This document shows, one piece after another, positions 9,769-18,736 of a DNA stretch of 64,000 nucleotides. The stretch's first letter is position 1. The number at the start of each line of letters is the position of its first letter. A program made the position numbers and the translations under genes. Origin of the DNA: Mesorhizobium sp. (GTDB lineage Bacteria; Pseudomonadota; Alphaproteobacteria; Rhizobiales; Rhizobiaceae); the NCBI RefSeq assembly GCF_023954305.1, contig NZ_JAMLIG010000001.1:620001-684000 (forward strand). Reading direction: 5' to 3'. The notes below the pieces were generated by a model. It was not told the origin of the DNA. It saw nothing but the letters and a program-made list of their open reading frames with translations, and did no database searches.

Positions 9769-9787
9769 CACCGCCCCTCAGGCGGTG
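9769..9787 (+). promoter_or_regulatory. Hairpin at the start of the GlpD-like gene
   Basis: CACCGCC and GGCGGTG form a perfect 7-bp stem with a five-base loop. It ends at the GGAGAG ribosome site of the following gene (GTG at 9800) and swallows an alternative GTG at 9785. It could tune translation of the dehydrogenase after the 60-base gap. The structure is visible; the role is inferred. Confidence 0.4.
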
Positions 9788-9799
9788 GAGAGCAGAGCC

Positions 9800-11518
9800 G
9801 TGCCCGAACAACGCCAAGCCAGCTTCGACCATATCCGCCGCGACGGCGCGTTCGACGTCGTCGTGATCGGCGGCGGCATCAACGGCATCGGCGTCTATCG
9901 GGAACTCGCCCTGCAGGGTCTGCGCGTGCTTCTGGTCGAGCGAAACGATTTCAGTTCCGGCTGCAGCGCCGCGCCGTCGCGGATGATTCACGGTGGTCTG
10001 CGCTATCTGGAGAACGGGGAGTTCGACCTGGTCTGGGAGTCGCTGCGCGAGCGCGACGCGCTGCTGGCCAATGCGCCGCATATGGTCCGGCCGCTGCCGA
10101 CGACGATCCCGATCCATTCGCTGTTCTCCGGAATGATGAACGGCGCGGCCGGCTTCTTCGGCCTGTCCGGAAGACCGGCGAGCCGCGGCGCGCTGCCGAT
10201 CAAGATCGGCCTGATGCTTTACGACTGGATCACGCGGCATCGCCGTCTTCTGCCGAAGCACCGCTTCCGCGGCGCGCGGGAGACGCTCGCGCTGTGGCCG
10301 GCGCTGTCGCCGAACCTGCGTTTCTCTGCCACCTATCACGACGCCTGGATCAGCTATCCGGAGCGGCTTTGCATCGAACTGCTCCTGGACACGCGGCGGC
10401 TCGCACCGGGCAGCGTCGCGCTGAACTATGCCGATCTGCGGTCGGAGGGCGCGGGCTACACTCTGCGCGACCGGTCGACGGACCAGGTGTACTCGGTGGC
10501 GACGGGAGCGATCGTCAACGCCACCGGCGCGTGGCTCGACGAGTCGCTTGGCCTTCTGGCTGCTGACGGCGCACCGCGCGAGCCCTTCGTCTCGGGCACC
10601 AAGGGCTCGCACCTCATCCTCAACCACCCAGCCCTCCACGCGGCCCTGGGTGGCCACATGATCTTCTTCGAACATGCCGACGGGCGCGTCTGCATCGTCT
10701 TTCCCTATCTGGGCAAGGTGCTCGTCGGATCGACGGACATCCGCGTCGAGCGCGCCAGCCGCGTGCGCTGCGAGCCGGAAGAGCGCGACTACATCCTCGA
10801 GGCGCTGCGCGGCGTGTTCCCCACGCTGGTGGTCGGACCGGAGCACGTTGTCTTCTCCTACAGCGGCATCCGCCCCCTGCCCCGCAGCGACCACGAGTTC
10901 ACCGGACGGATATCGCGCGGGCATTTCGTGCACCGGATCGACGGCGCGGTGCCGCAGTTCTGCATGGTCGGCGGCAAGTGGACGACGTTCCGCGCCTTCG
11001 CCGAGCAGGCGGCCGACGAGGTGATGATCGACCTGGGCCGGACGCGGGTGAGGAGCACGCTCGACCTCCCGATCGGCGGCGGATCGGGGTTTCCCCGAGA
11101 GGCGGGAACGCTGGAGAAGTCGCTGGCCGCGCGATACGGGATCGAGCCGGCCCGCGCAGCGCACCTCGCAGACGTCTACGGCACCCGCGCCGAGGAGGTG
11201 ATCGCCTTCTGCAGCGGATCGGACGACGACCGGCCGCTCACCGCCCATTGTCCGGTGACCGCCGCCGAGATCGTCTTCCTCGCGCGCAACGAGTTCGTTC
11301 TCGGCGTCGCCGACGTACTGCTGCGGCGTACGCCGCTGTCGATTCGAGGCGACGTGTCGAGCGCGATCGTGGAAAAAGTTGCGGACATTCTCGCCCGCGA
11401 GTTCGGATGGAATGACGAGAGGAAAAAGTGCGAGATCGAGACGTTCGTCGCCGAGCTCGCCGATTATCATGGCGTGTCGCGCGAAATGCTCGCCCGCCGT
11501 TCGGGAGACAGGAAATGA
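9800..11518 (+). CDS. GlpD/EryB-like FAD-dependent polyol-phosphate dehydrogenase
   Basis: This 572-aa flavoprotein belongs to the glycerol-3-phosphate dehydrogenase (GlpD) family. It has an N-terminal FAD-binding Rossmann fold (VVVIGGGINGIGVYRELALQG), GlpD landmarks (SRMIHGGLRYLENGEFDLV, GTKGSHLIL, GSTDIRVE) and the C-terminal GlpD domain. EryB of the erythritol pathway is the same family and oxidises a tetritol phosphate. Beside an FGGY kinase and an EryD-like regulator, this enzyme probably oxidises the kinase product, a polyol phosphate, to a ketose phosphate with transfer to quinone. GTG at 9800 is preferred to GTG at 9785 because GGAGAG fits the former. Its stop overlaps the aldolase start by four bases. 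Confidence 0.85.
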   Translation: MPEQRQASFDHIRRDGAFDVVVIGGGINGIGVYRELALQGLRVLLVERNDFSSGCSAAPSRMIHGGLRYLENGEFDLVWESLRERDALLANAPHMVRPLPTTIPIHSLFSGMMNGAAGFFGLSGRPASRGALPIKIGLMLYDWITRHRRLLPKHRFRGARETLALWPALSPNLRFSATYHDAWISYPERLCIELLLDTRRLAPGSVALNYADLRSEGAGYTLRDRSTDQVYSVATGAIVNATGAWLDESLGLLAADGAPREPFVSGTKGSHLILNHPALHAALGGHMIFFEHADGRVCIVFPYLGKVLVGSTDIRVERASRVRCEPEERDYILEALRGVFPTLVVGPEHVVFSYSGIRPLPRSDHEFTGRISRGHFVHRIDGAVPQFCMVGGKWTTFRAFAEQAADEVMIDLGRTRVRSTLDLPIGGGSGFPREAGTLEKSLAARYGIEPARAAHLADVYGTRAEEVIAFCSGSDDDRPLTAHCPVTAAEIVFLARNEFVLGVADVLLRRTPLSIRGDVSSAIVEKVADILAREFGWNDERKKCEIETFVAELADYHGVSREMLARRSGDRK

Positions 11519-12363
11519 CCATGCGCATCAGCACCAAGGCCCGGATGAACCGGCTGTTCTCCAGCGGGGGCTGCCTCGACGTGGCCGTTGACCACGGCGT
11601 CTGCAACGAGCCCAGCTTCCTCGCCGGTCTGGAGGATATGGCCGGCGTCGTCGACGCGCTGGTGGCTGCGAAACCCGACGCGATCCAGATGGCATACGGA
11701 CAGGCGGACCTGCTGCAGGCGCGGCCCGAGAAGGACAAGCCGGCGCTGGTCATGCGCATAGACATGGGCAACCCATACAACGCGCAGCGTCACCGCGTGA
11801 TGTGGTCGATGCTGCAGAACCGCGACGAGCCGATCGTCGGCGCGCTGGAGATGGATGCCGCCTGCGTCGTGGTGAACCTTTTCATGCTGCCGGACGAGCC
11901 GGAGCTTTTTCGCCAGTGCGTCGAGAATGTTTCCCGCGTCCGCGCCGACTGTCATCGTTACGGAATGCCGCTCATGATCGAGCCGCTAGTCATGCTGCCC
12001 AACGAGGTTCGCGGCGGCTACCAGGTCGATGGCGATGCGCAGAAGATCGTGACGCTGGTCCGCCTCGCCTCCGAAATGGGCGCCGACATCATTAAGGCGG
12101 ATCCGACCGACGATCCCGAGAAGTTTCACCGCGTGGTGGAGGCGGCGCGCGTGCCTGTCCTGGTCCGCGGCGGCGGCAGGGAGGATTTGAAGGTCGTGCT
12201 GAACAAGTCGGCCGCGCTGATGCGGCAGGGCGCAAGGGGCATGGTCTACGGCCGCAACATCTACCAGCACGCCAATCCGAAGGCCGTGGTCAACGCGCTG
12301 ATGGCGATCATTCACCAGAACGCCGACGGAGACGAGGCCTGGGAGGTCTACAATCGTGGCTGA
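11515..12363 (+). CDS. Class I aldolase, DhnA/LsrF type
   Basis: This 282-aa (beta/alpha)8 protein of the DhnA/FBA-I family (relatives: DhnA, LacD, YihT, LsrF) has a likely Schiff-base lysine, Lys194, in GADIIKADPT. Other landmarks are the DVAVDHGV loop (22-29), the RGGGRED phosphate-binding turn (218-224) and GMVYGRNIYQH. It probably cleaves a ketose phosphate made by the kinase and GlpD-like enzyme into dihydroxyacetone phosphate (or a related C3 piece) and an aldehyde. ATG at 11515 overlaps the previous stop (ATGA); the open frame further upstream is in the wrong phase for the preceding gene and is not used. Its stop overlaps the kinase start by eight bases. The exact substrate is unknown. 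Confidence 0.85.
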   Translation: MTMRISTKARMNRLFSSGGCLDVAVDHGVCNEPSFLAGLEDMAGVVDALVAAKPDAIQMAYGQADLLQARPEKDKPALVMRIDMGNPYNAQRHRVMWSMLQNRDEPIVGALEMDAACVVVNLFMLPDEPELFRQCVENVSRVRADCHRYGMPLMIEPLVMLPNEVRGGYQVDGDAQKIVTLVRLASEMGADIIKADPTDDPEKFHRVVEAARVPVLVRGGGREDLKVVLNKSAALMRQGARGMVYGRNIYQHANPKAVVNALMAIIHQNADGDEAWEVYNRG

Positions 12364-13870
12364 GCGGCGCCCCCTGCTGCTCGGCCTCGACGCGGGCAAT
12401 ACGGTAATCAAGGCCGTGCTGTTCGATTGCGAGGGCCGGCAGCTCGCATCGCATGGGCTGGACGGCGCGACCCACAAGCCGGCGCCGGGCTTGGTCGAGC
12501 GCTCGGTGGCGGAGCTGTGGGACAATGCCAAGGTCGCCATCGCCGGCTGTCTGAAAGCCGCCGGCGCCGACGCGCGCGACATCGCCGCGATCGGCACCGC
12601 CGGCCACGGCAACGGGCTCTACCTGCTGGATCGCGATGGGGCGCCGCTGATCGGCATTCAGTCGCTCGACACCCGCGCCGCCGCGCTCGCCGCGGCACTC
12701 GATGCGTCGGCCGGCACGGCGATGCACGCCATCGGCCTGCAACGGCCGTGGCCGTCGCAGACGCCGGTTCTGCTCGCCTGGCTGAAGCGTCACCGGCCGG
12801 ACCTCTATACTCGCGCCGCCACGCTGCTCTTCGCCAAGGACGTGCTGACCTTCCACCTCACGGGGACGCGCGCCAGCGACATTTCCGACATGTCCGGCGC
12901 GGGCCTCCTGCGTCTGCCGCAAACGCTCTACGATGCCGACCTGCTTTCGCTCTACGGACTGGGAGATGCCGGGCCGATGCTGCCGCCGCTGCGCGAGCCG
13001 ACCGAGGTAGCGGGCCGCGTGACCGCCGCCGCCGCCGCCCAGACCGGACTGGCCGAGGGCACGCCCGTGGTCGCCGGCTATTTCGACGTGGTCGCCTCGG
13101 CGCTCGGTTCTGGCGCGGTCGGTCCGGGGGCGGCATCCATCGTCGCCGGCAGTTGGTCGATCAACCAGGTCTTCTCGGAAGAGCCCGTGCGCGACGAGCG
13201 CGTGTTCATGGTGGCGGCCTATGGACGGGACCGGTTCGCCAATATGGAGAACAGCGCTACCTCGGCGGCCAATCTCGAATGGTACGTCCGCACGCTGGTC
13301 GAGCGCGGCGGCCATCACGACGATCCGTTCGGCTTTGTCAACGCGGCGGTCGCCGGCGTCGCGCCGACGCATGACGATCCCATCTTCCATCCCTTCCTTT
13401 ATGGCGGGCGGCTCGGAGCGCATCAGCGCGGCGGGTTCTTCGGCCTCGCCGGCTGGCATGGGGAGGGGCACATGCTGAGGGCGCTCTTCGAGGGCGTAAT
13501 GTTCGAACACCGCCGCCATATCGAGGTCCTGGCCGCGGCCGGCGTCGGCTTCTCGCGGGCGGCATTGTCCGGCGGCGGCGCGCGTTCGGCGCATTGGCCG
13601 CAGATCTTCGCCGACGGACTGGGCGTGCCCGTGACCGTCGCCCAGTGCGGCGAGACGGGCGCGCTGGGCGCAGCGATCGCCGCGTCCGTCGGGGCCGGCC
13701 TCTATCCGGATGTCGAAACCGCGGTCAGCGCGATGACGCGGCCGGCCCGCACGTTCGAGCCGGATCCAAAAATGCGCCGCCACTACGACCGCCGCTATGC
13801 TATCTGGACGGGACTGACCCACGCCGTCGAGCCGTTCTGGCGGCTGCTCGGGTCAAAGGACGACGCATGA
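12356..13870 (+). CDS. FGGY-family carbohydrate kinase
   Basis: This 504-aa ATP-dependent sugar kinase has two actin-like domains: the N-terminal phosphate loop LLGLDAGNTVIKAVLFD (8-24) and the C-terminal ATP-binding signature ALSGGGARSAHWPQIFAD. The catalytic base is probably Asp244 in GYFDVVASALGSG. The GTAGHGNGLYLLD stretch resembles L-xylulose kinase (LyxK) and EryA-type kinases. It starts with GTG at 12356, overlapping the aldolase by eight bases, and ends overlapping the GMC gene (ATGA). It probably phosphorylates the imported polyol or keto sugar that the GlpD-like enzyme and aldolase then process. Confidence 0.9.
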   Translation: MAERRPLLLGLDAGNTVIKAVLFDCEGRQLASHGLDGATHKPAPGLVERSVAELWDNAKVAIAGCLKAAGADARDIAAIGTAGHGNGLYLLDRDGAPLIGIQSLDTRAAALAAALDASAGTAMHAIGLQRPWPSQTPVLLAWLKRHRPDLYTRAATLLFAKDVLTFHLTGTRASDISDMSGAGLLRLPQTLYDADLLSLYGLGDAGPMLPPLREPTEVAGRVTAAAAAQTGLAEGTPVVAGYFDVVASALGSGAVGPGAASIVAGSWSINQVFSEEPVRDERVFMVAAYGRDRFANMENSATSAANLEWYVRTLVERGGHHDDPFGFVNAAVAGVAPTHDDPIFHPFLYGGRLGAHQRGGFFGLAGWHGEGHMLRALFEGVMFEHRRHIEVLAAAGVGFSRAALSGGGARSAHWPQIFADGLGVPVTVAQCGETGALGAAIAASVGAGLYPDVETAVSAMTRPARTFEPDPKMRRHYDRRYAIWTGLTHAVEPFWRLLGSKDDA

Positions 13871-15474
13871 CCCTGGAAGGCCGCTACGACTACATCATCG
13901 TCGGCGCCGGCACTGCCGGCTGTGTGCTCGCTAACCGGCTGACGGCTGATCCGGCAACACGCGTGCTACTGCTCGAGGCCGGCGGCAGCGACAATTATCA
14001 CTGGGTGCATATCCCGGTCGGCTATCTTTACTGCATCGGCAATCCGCGCACCGACTGGATGATGAAGACGGCGGCCGAACCGGGTCTGAACGGGCGCTCG
14101 ATCGCCTATCCGCGCGGCAAGGTTCTTGGCGGCTGTTCCTCGGTCAACGGCATGATCTACATGCGCGGACAAGCGGCCGACTACGACGGCTGGCGCCAGA
14201 TGGGCAATGCCGGCTGGGGATGGGACGATGTGCTGCCCTATTTCCTGAAGTCGGAAGACCATCACGGCGGCAAGAGCGCGCTGCATGGCGCCGGCGGCGA
14301 ATGGAAGGTGTCGAAGCAGCGCCTGACCTGGGACATCCTTCATGCAGTGCAGGAGGGTGCACGCGAATTCGGCATCGAGCCGCGCGCCGATTTCAACGAT
14401 GGCGACAACGAGGGCTCCGGCTTCTTCGAAGTGAACCAGAAGCGCGGCGTGCGCTGGAATTCGGCCAAGGGGTTCCTGCGGCCTGCTCTGAAAAGGCCGA
14501 ACCTGCGGCTCGTGACCAATGCATTGACCGAGACGCTGATCCTGGAAGGGCGCAGGGTGGCGGGTGTGCGCTACCGCCACGAGGGCCGCGTGGTCGAAGC
14601 GCGTGCCGACGGCGAGGTGCTGCTGGCCACCGGCTCGATCAACTCGCCAAAATTGCTGGAGCTTTCTGGCATAGGCAGGCCGGAGGTGCTGCGCAGCCTC
14701 GGCATCGGGGTCGCGCACGAGAGCCCCGGTGTCGGCGAAAACCTGCAGGACCATCTGCAGATCCGCACAGTCTACAAGGTGACGGGGGTCAAGACGCTCA
14801 ACGCCGCCTTCAACAGCATATTCGGAAAGGCAGGCATCGCGCTGCGCTATGCGCTGACGCAGAGTGGTCCGATGTCGATGGCGCCGAGCCAGTTCGGCAT
14901 GTTCACGAAGTCGGACCCGTCGCGCGCCACGCCCGATCTCGAATACCACGTGCAGCCGCTCTCAACCGACAGGCTGGGCGACCCGCTGCATCCCTTCCCG
15001 GCGATCACAGTCTCCGTGTGCAATCTGCGGCCCGAAAGCACCGGTTCCGTGCATGCGGCCTCGCCAGATCCTGCCGTGCAACCGGAGATCCGTCTCAACT
15101 ATCTCTCGGCGCAGGCCGACCGCGACGTGGCGGTCAAAGCCGTGCGGCAGGCACGGCAGATCATGACCGCCGAGCGTCTCGCCCGCTATGCGCCGGAGGA
15201 GATTCTACCGGGACCGGCGGTGCAGTCGGACGAGGACCTGCTGAAGACGATCGGCAACATCGCCACGACCATCTTCCATCCCGTCGGCACCTGCCGGATG
15301 GGCTCGGATGACCGGGCGGTCGTCGACCCGCAATTGAGGGTGAAGGGGCTCGCCGGGCTGCGCGTCGTCGACGCCTCAATCATGCCGCGGATCGTCTCGG
15401 GGAATACCGCCTCGCCTGTGGTGATGATCGCCGAGAAGGCAGCGGACATGATTCTCGGGCAGAACGGGATCTGA
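13867..15474 (+). CDS. GMC family oxidoreductase (choline dehydrogenase-like)
   Basis: This 535-aa FAD-dependent alcohol oxidoreductase of the glucose-methanol-choline family has the ADP-binding motif IVGAGTAGCVLANRL at residues 11-25, PRGKVLGGCSSVNG (GMC signature 1 region), signature 2 (GSINSPKLLELSGIG) and the catalytic pair His471 (FHPVGTCRMG) and Asn513 (SGNTASP). It oxidises an alcohol or polyol hydroxyl and is usually coupled to a quinone or oxygen. It is the last gene of the operon, overlapping the kinase by four bases, and converges on the lactonase gene 20 bases away. It may oxidise a side product or the polyol itself. No cytochrome partner is seen. Confidence 0.88.
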   Translation: MTLEGRYDYIIVGAGTAGCVLANRLTADPATRVLLLEAGGSDNYHWVHIPVGYLYCIGNPRTDWMMKTAAEPGLNGRSIAYPRGKVLGGCSSVNGMIYMRGQAADYDGWRQMGNAGWGWDDVLPYFLKSEDHHGGKSALHGAGGEWKVSKQRLTWDILHAVQEGAREFGIEPRADFNDGDNEGSGFFEVNQKRGVRWNSAKGFLRPALKRPNLRLVTNALTETLILEGRRVAGVRYRHEGRVVEARADGEVLLATGSINSPKLLELSGIGRPEVLRSLGIGVAHESPGVGENLQDHLQIRTVYKVTGVKTLNAAFNSIFGKAGIALRYALTQSGPMSMAPSQFGMFTKSDPSRATPDLEYHVQPLSTDRLGDPLHPFPAITVSVCNLRPESTGSVHAASPDPAVQPEIRLNYLSAQADRDVAVKAVRQARQIMTAERLARYAPEEILPGPAVQSDEDLLKTIGNIATTIFHPVGTCRMGSDDRAVVDPQLRVKGLAGLRVVDASIMPRIVSGNTASPVVMIAEKAADMILGQNGI

Positions 15475-15494
15475 ACGCACGCTGCCAGCGCGGT

Positions 15495-16337
15495 TCACCC
15501 GTCTTTCCGCAATCCGTAGGCGCGGATGGCGTTGACGCCGAGGATCGCGTCACGCTGGGCCTCGGAGCAGTCGCGCAGCAACTCATGCGTCGCCTCCAGC
15601 CATGACGCGTAGTCGGCGCCCAGCAGGCAGACGGGCCAGTCGCTGCCCCAGATCAGCCGGTTCGGTCCGAAACTGTCGAGCATGAGATCCACACAAGGGC
15701 GCAGCGTCTCGATCGACCATCCCGCTCCCGCTTCGGTCACGAGGCCCGAGAGCTTGCAGAATGCGTCGGTCTCCGCGGCCAGCCGCCACATATCGTGCGC
15801 CCAGCCGGCAAGTTCGCCGGTCGCGAGCGCGGGTTTCGCACAATGGTCGATGATCGTGCGCATGCCGGGATGGCGCGCGAGCAGCTGCGAGAGATTGGCG
15901 AGATGGCGCGGCAGGACGAGCGCGTCGAAGACGAGACCGTGCCCTATCAATGCGCGGAAGGCCGGATCAAGGCCGGACCGCAGCATCCAGTCGTCGTCGG
16001 GCAGGTCCTGGATCATCGGGCGCAGACCTCTGAGCTTCGGATCGACGGCGAGGCTTGCGATGCGGGCCGGCGCGTCCGCCGCCTCGAAGTCCACCCAGCC
16101 GACTACGCCCTCGATGAAGGCGTGATCGCGGGCAAGCGACAGCATGAATGCCGTCTCTGCCTCCGTCGGCGCCGCCTGCACCAGGATTGTGCCGGATATC
16201 CCCGCGCTCCGGATGAGGGGCTTGATATCCTCGGGCATGAAGTCGCGATGGATGGGCGCCAGGTCCGGGGTCAGCCAGCCGTAGTCGCCGCGCGACAGCC
16301 GCCAGAAATGTTGGTGCGCATCGATCCGCCGCGTCAT
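15495..16337 (-). CDS. Amidohydrolase-family sugar lactonase (L-fuconolactonase-like)
   Basis: This 280-aa metal-dependent amidohydrolase of the COG3618/PF04909 group hydrolyses sugar 1,5- or 1,4-lactones. It opens with the metal motif RIDAHQHFW (His8 and His10), has the CAKPAL and IWGSDWPV segments typical of L-fucono- and L-rhamnono-lactonases, and ends in LGVNAIRAYGL. ATG at 16337 is chosen because the family N-terminus begins there; an upstream in-frame GTG at 16418 would overlap the aldose dehydrogenase. It is the last gene of the minus-strand fucose-type operon and would convert L-fuconolactone to L-fuconate. Confidence 0.82.
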   Translation of the reverse strand: MTRRIDAHQHFWRLSRGDYGWLTPDLAPIHRDFMPEDIKPLIRSAGISGTILVQAAPTEAETAFMLSLARDHAFIEGVVGWVDFEAADAPARIASLAVDPKLRGLRPMIQDLPDDDWMLRSGLDPAFRALIGHGLVFDALVLPRHLANLSQLLARHPGMRTIIDHCAKPALATGELAGWAHDMWRLAAETDAFCKLSGLVTEAGAGWSIETLRPCVDLMLDSFGPNRLIWGSDWPVCLLGADYASWLEATHELLRDCSEAQRDAILGVNAIRAYGLRKDG

Positions 16338-16389
16338 CCGGCCGGTCCCCGCGCGATGACCGATGCTGTCCGGCTGAGCCTTCGCCGCA

Positions 16390-17424
16390 TCAGTGCCCCT
16401 CCGGCACCGGCGCATCACTGCGGAGAAGGCCGGCGTTCTTCAGGTCCGACCAGAGCGCGGCGGGCAAGGGATGCGAGAATATCTCTACATTGGCCTTCAC
16501 TTCCGCCGCGCTGACAGCGCCCGGAATGACGGTGCGCACGGCAGGATGACCCATGACGAACTGCAGGGCTGCCTCGATGAGCCTGACGCCGTGGGCCGAG
16601 CAGACCGCCTCAATGCGGCGAACGCGATCGAGGATTTCCGGCGAAGCGGGCGCGTAATTGTAGCGCGCCCCTTCCACTGCGCCTGTGGCGAGAATGCCGG
16701 AATTATAGGGGCCGCCGAGGATTATGGCGACGTCGCGCCGCTGACAGAGCGGCAGGAAACTCTCAAGCGCCTCCTGCTCGAGCAGCGTGTAGCGGCCGGC
16801 CAGCAGGAAACAGTCGAAGTCGCCGAGGCCCAGCAGCCGCTCGCAGACCTGCCATTCGTTGACCCCCGCGCCGATCGCCTTGATCACCCCCGCATCGCGT
16901 AGCTCGGTCAGAGCGCGATAGCCGCCGCGCTCGAACAGTTCGCGCACGCGCGCATCGGCGGCTTCCTGGCTGCCTTGCGAAAACGTGTCGACATCATGCA
17001 CGAGCAGAATGTCGACGGCATCGATGCCGAGCCGCTGCAGGCTCGCCTCGTGGCTGCGCATCACGCCGTCATAGGAATAGTCGAATACGATGCGCTTCTG
17101 CGGCACGTCGACGAAGGCTTCCGGCGTCACCTCGTCCGGCGCGCAGTCGACGAGCAGCCGCCCGATCTTGGTGGACAGCGTCAAAGCGCCACGGTCCCAG
17201 GTCCGGACAGCCATACCGACACGCTGCTCGGATCGGCCGAGGCCGTATTGGGGCGCGGTGTCGACGTAGCGTATTCCCGCGTCCCATGCGGCCTGTAGCG
17301 CGCCCTGCGCATCTTCGTCCGACACCTTGCGGTAGAGATTGCCGAGCGGCGCGGTTCCGAATCCCATCCGCGTCAAGGACACGGGACGTGCGGCGCGAAG
17401 CGGGACGACGTCGGAAGCCTTCAT
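16390..17424 (-). CDS. Aldo/keto reductase, L-fucose (D-threo-aldose) 1-dehydrogenase type
   Basis: This 344-aa aldo/keto reductase probably oxidises the anomeric carbon of L-fucose or related D-threo-aldoses to the lactone, using NAD(P)+. The tetrad is intact: Asp55 (VDTAPQYG), Tyr60, Lys86 (LSTKIG) and His143 (LLVHDVD). The GFGTAPLGNLYR N-terminus and PGAVSAAEV C-terminal cofactor loop match D-threo-aldose dehydrogenases. ATG at 17424 overlaps the dehydratase stop by four bases, so the longer upstream frame is rejected. Its neighbours supply each later step of the nonphosphorylative L-fucose route. Confidence 0.85.
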   Translation of the reverse strand: MKASDVVPLRAARPVSLTRMGFGTAPLGNLYRKVSDEDAQGALQAAWDAGIRYVDTAPQYGLGRSEQRVGMAVRTWDRGALTLSTKIGRLLVDCAPDEVTPEAFVDVPQKRIVFDYSYDGVMRSHEASLQRLGIDAVDILLVHDVDTFSQGSQEAADARVRELFERGGYRALTELRDAGVIKAIGAGVNEWQVCERLLGLGDFDCFLLAGRYTLLEQEALESFLPLCQRRDVAIILGGPYNSGILATGAVEGARYNYAPASPEILDRVRRIEAVCSAHGVRLIEAALQFVMGHPAVRTVIPGAVSAAEVKANVEIFSHPLPAALWSDLKNAGLLRSDAPVPEGH

Positions 17425-18716
17425 GCCGGCACCCCCGGGGTTTTCGATGCAAATTGATAGTCGCGCAGCGTATCCCCCCGCATCTCGATCGAGAAGCCCG
17501 GTCGCCGCGGCGGCATGTAGGCAGCGTCCCTGACCTCGCACGGGTCGAGGAAATGTTCGTGCAGATGGTCGACATATTCGACCACCCTGCCCTCCTTGGT
17601 GCCGGCGATCGAAACATAGTCGATCATGGCCAGGTGCTGGACATACTCACACAGGCCGACGCCGCCGGCGTGCGGACAGACCGGCAGGCCGTATTTCGCC
17701 GCCATCAGCAGTACGGCCAGCACTTCGTTGACCCCGCCGAGCCGGCAGGCGTCGATCTGCACGACGTCGATGGCGCCGCGCATGATCATCTGCTTGAAGA
17801 TGACGCGATTCTGGCACATCTCGCCGGTGGCCACCTTCACCGGAGACACTCCCTCCCGGATCATGCGGTGGCCCTCGATGTCGTCAGGACTGGTCGGCTC
17901 CTCGATGAACCACGGCTCCGCGAAAGCGAGCTTACGCACCCATTCGATCGCCTGGCCGACTTCCCAGACCTGGTTGGCGTCGATCATCAGCTTGACGCCG
18001 GGACCAACGGTCTCACGCGCGATGCGCAGTCGTCTGACATCGTCCTCGAGATCGCGCCCCACCTTCATCTTGACGTGACTGAAACCGGCATCGACAGCCT
18101 CACGGCAAAGTCGGCGCAGCTTGGCGTCGTCGTAGCCGAGCCAGCCGGCCGAGGTCGTGTAGCACTGGTAGCCTTCACGCTCGAGCGCGGCGATGCGGTC
18201 CGCCTTCCCCGCCTCGTTCGCCTTCAGCATCGCAAGCGCCTCGTCCGGGGTCACACAATCGGTGATGTAGCGGAAGTCGATGCAGCGGACGAGTTCCTCG
18301 GGGCTCATGTCGGCGACCAGCCGCCACACGGGCTTGCCTTCGAGCTTGGCCCATAGGTCCCACACCGCATTGACCACCGCGCCGGTGGCGAGATGGATCG
18401 CGCCCTTGTCCGGACCGATCCAGCGAAGCTGGCTGTCCGAGGTGACGTGGCGCCAGAAACGGCCCATGTCGGCTGCCACCCACGCCATGTCGAGGCCGAC
18501 GACGAGGTGGCGCATGGCACGGATCGCCGCGCAGCAGATCTCGTTGCCGCGGCCGATGGTGAAGGTGAGCCCATGCCCCTCGTGCGGGCCATCCGTCTTG
18601 AGGATCAGATAGGCGGCCGAATAGTCGGGATCGGGATTCATCGCGTCCGACCCGTCGAGATGCTGCGAGGTCGGGAAGCGCAGGTCGAGGACCTGCATGT
18701 CTACGATACGTGTCAT
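17421..18716 (-). CDS. L-fuconate dehydratase (enolase superfamily)
   Basis: This 431-aa Mg-dependent sugar-acid dehydratase turns L-fuconate into 2-keto-3-deoxy-L-fuconate. It has the L-fuconate dehydratase architecture: KxK base at Lys216/Lys218 (HVKMKVG), metal ligands Asp246 (MIDANQVW), Glu272 (IEEPTSPDD) and Glu299 (ATGEMCQNR), and the general acid/base His349 (CPHAGGVG). Spacings match the Xanthomonas FucD pattern to within a few residues, and the N-terminal LDGSDAMNPDPDYSAAY capping-domain stretch is diagnostic. It sits 20 bases after the FAA hydrolase in the operon. This is the most confidently assigned gene in the pathway. Confidence 0.93.
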   Translation of the reverse strand: MTRIVDMQVLDLRFPTSQHLDGSDAMNPDPDYSAAYLILKTDGPHEGHGLTFTIGRGNEICCAAIRAMRHLVVGLDMAWVAADMGRFWRHVTSDSQLRWIGPDKGAIHLATGAVVNAVWDLWAKLEGKPVWRLVADMSPEELVRCIDFRYITDCVTPDEALAMLKANEAGKADRIAALEREGYQCYTTSAGWLGYDDAKLRRLCREAVDAGFSHVKMKVGRDLEDDVRRLRIARETVGPGVKLMIDANQVWEVGQAIEWVRKLAFAEPWFIEEPTSPDDIEGHRMIREGVSPVKVATGEMCQNRVIFKQMIMRGAIDVVQIDACRLGGVNEVLAVLLMAAKYGLPVCPHAGGVGLCEYVQHLAMIDYVSIAGTKEGRVVEYVDHLHEHFLDPCEVRDAAYMPPRRPGFSIEMRGDTLRDYQFASKTPGVPA

Positions 18717-18736
18717 GTGTCTGTCCGTCCCACTCG

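Noticed and set aside
4103..13870. An autoinducer-2 (lsr) system: SorC regulator, RbsABC importer, FGGY kinase and LsrF-like aldolase
   Set aside because: No LsrG-like protein is present, and the GlpD-like dehydrogenase, aldo/keto reductase and GMC enzyme do not belong in lsr operons. The kinase looks closer to LyxK/EryA. Kept only as an alternative.
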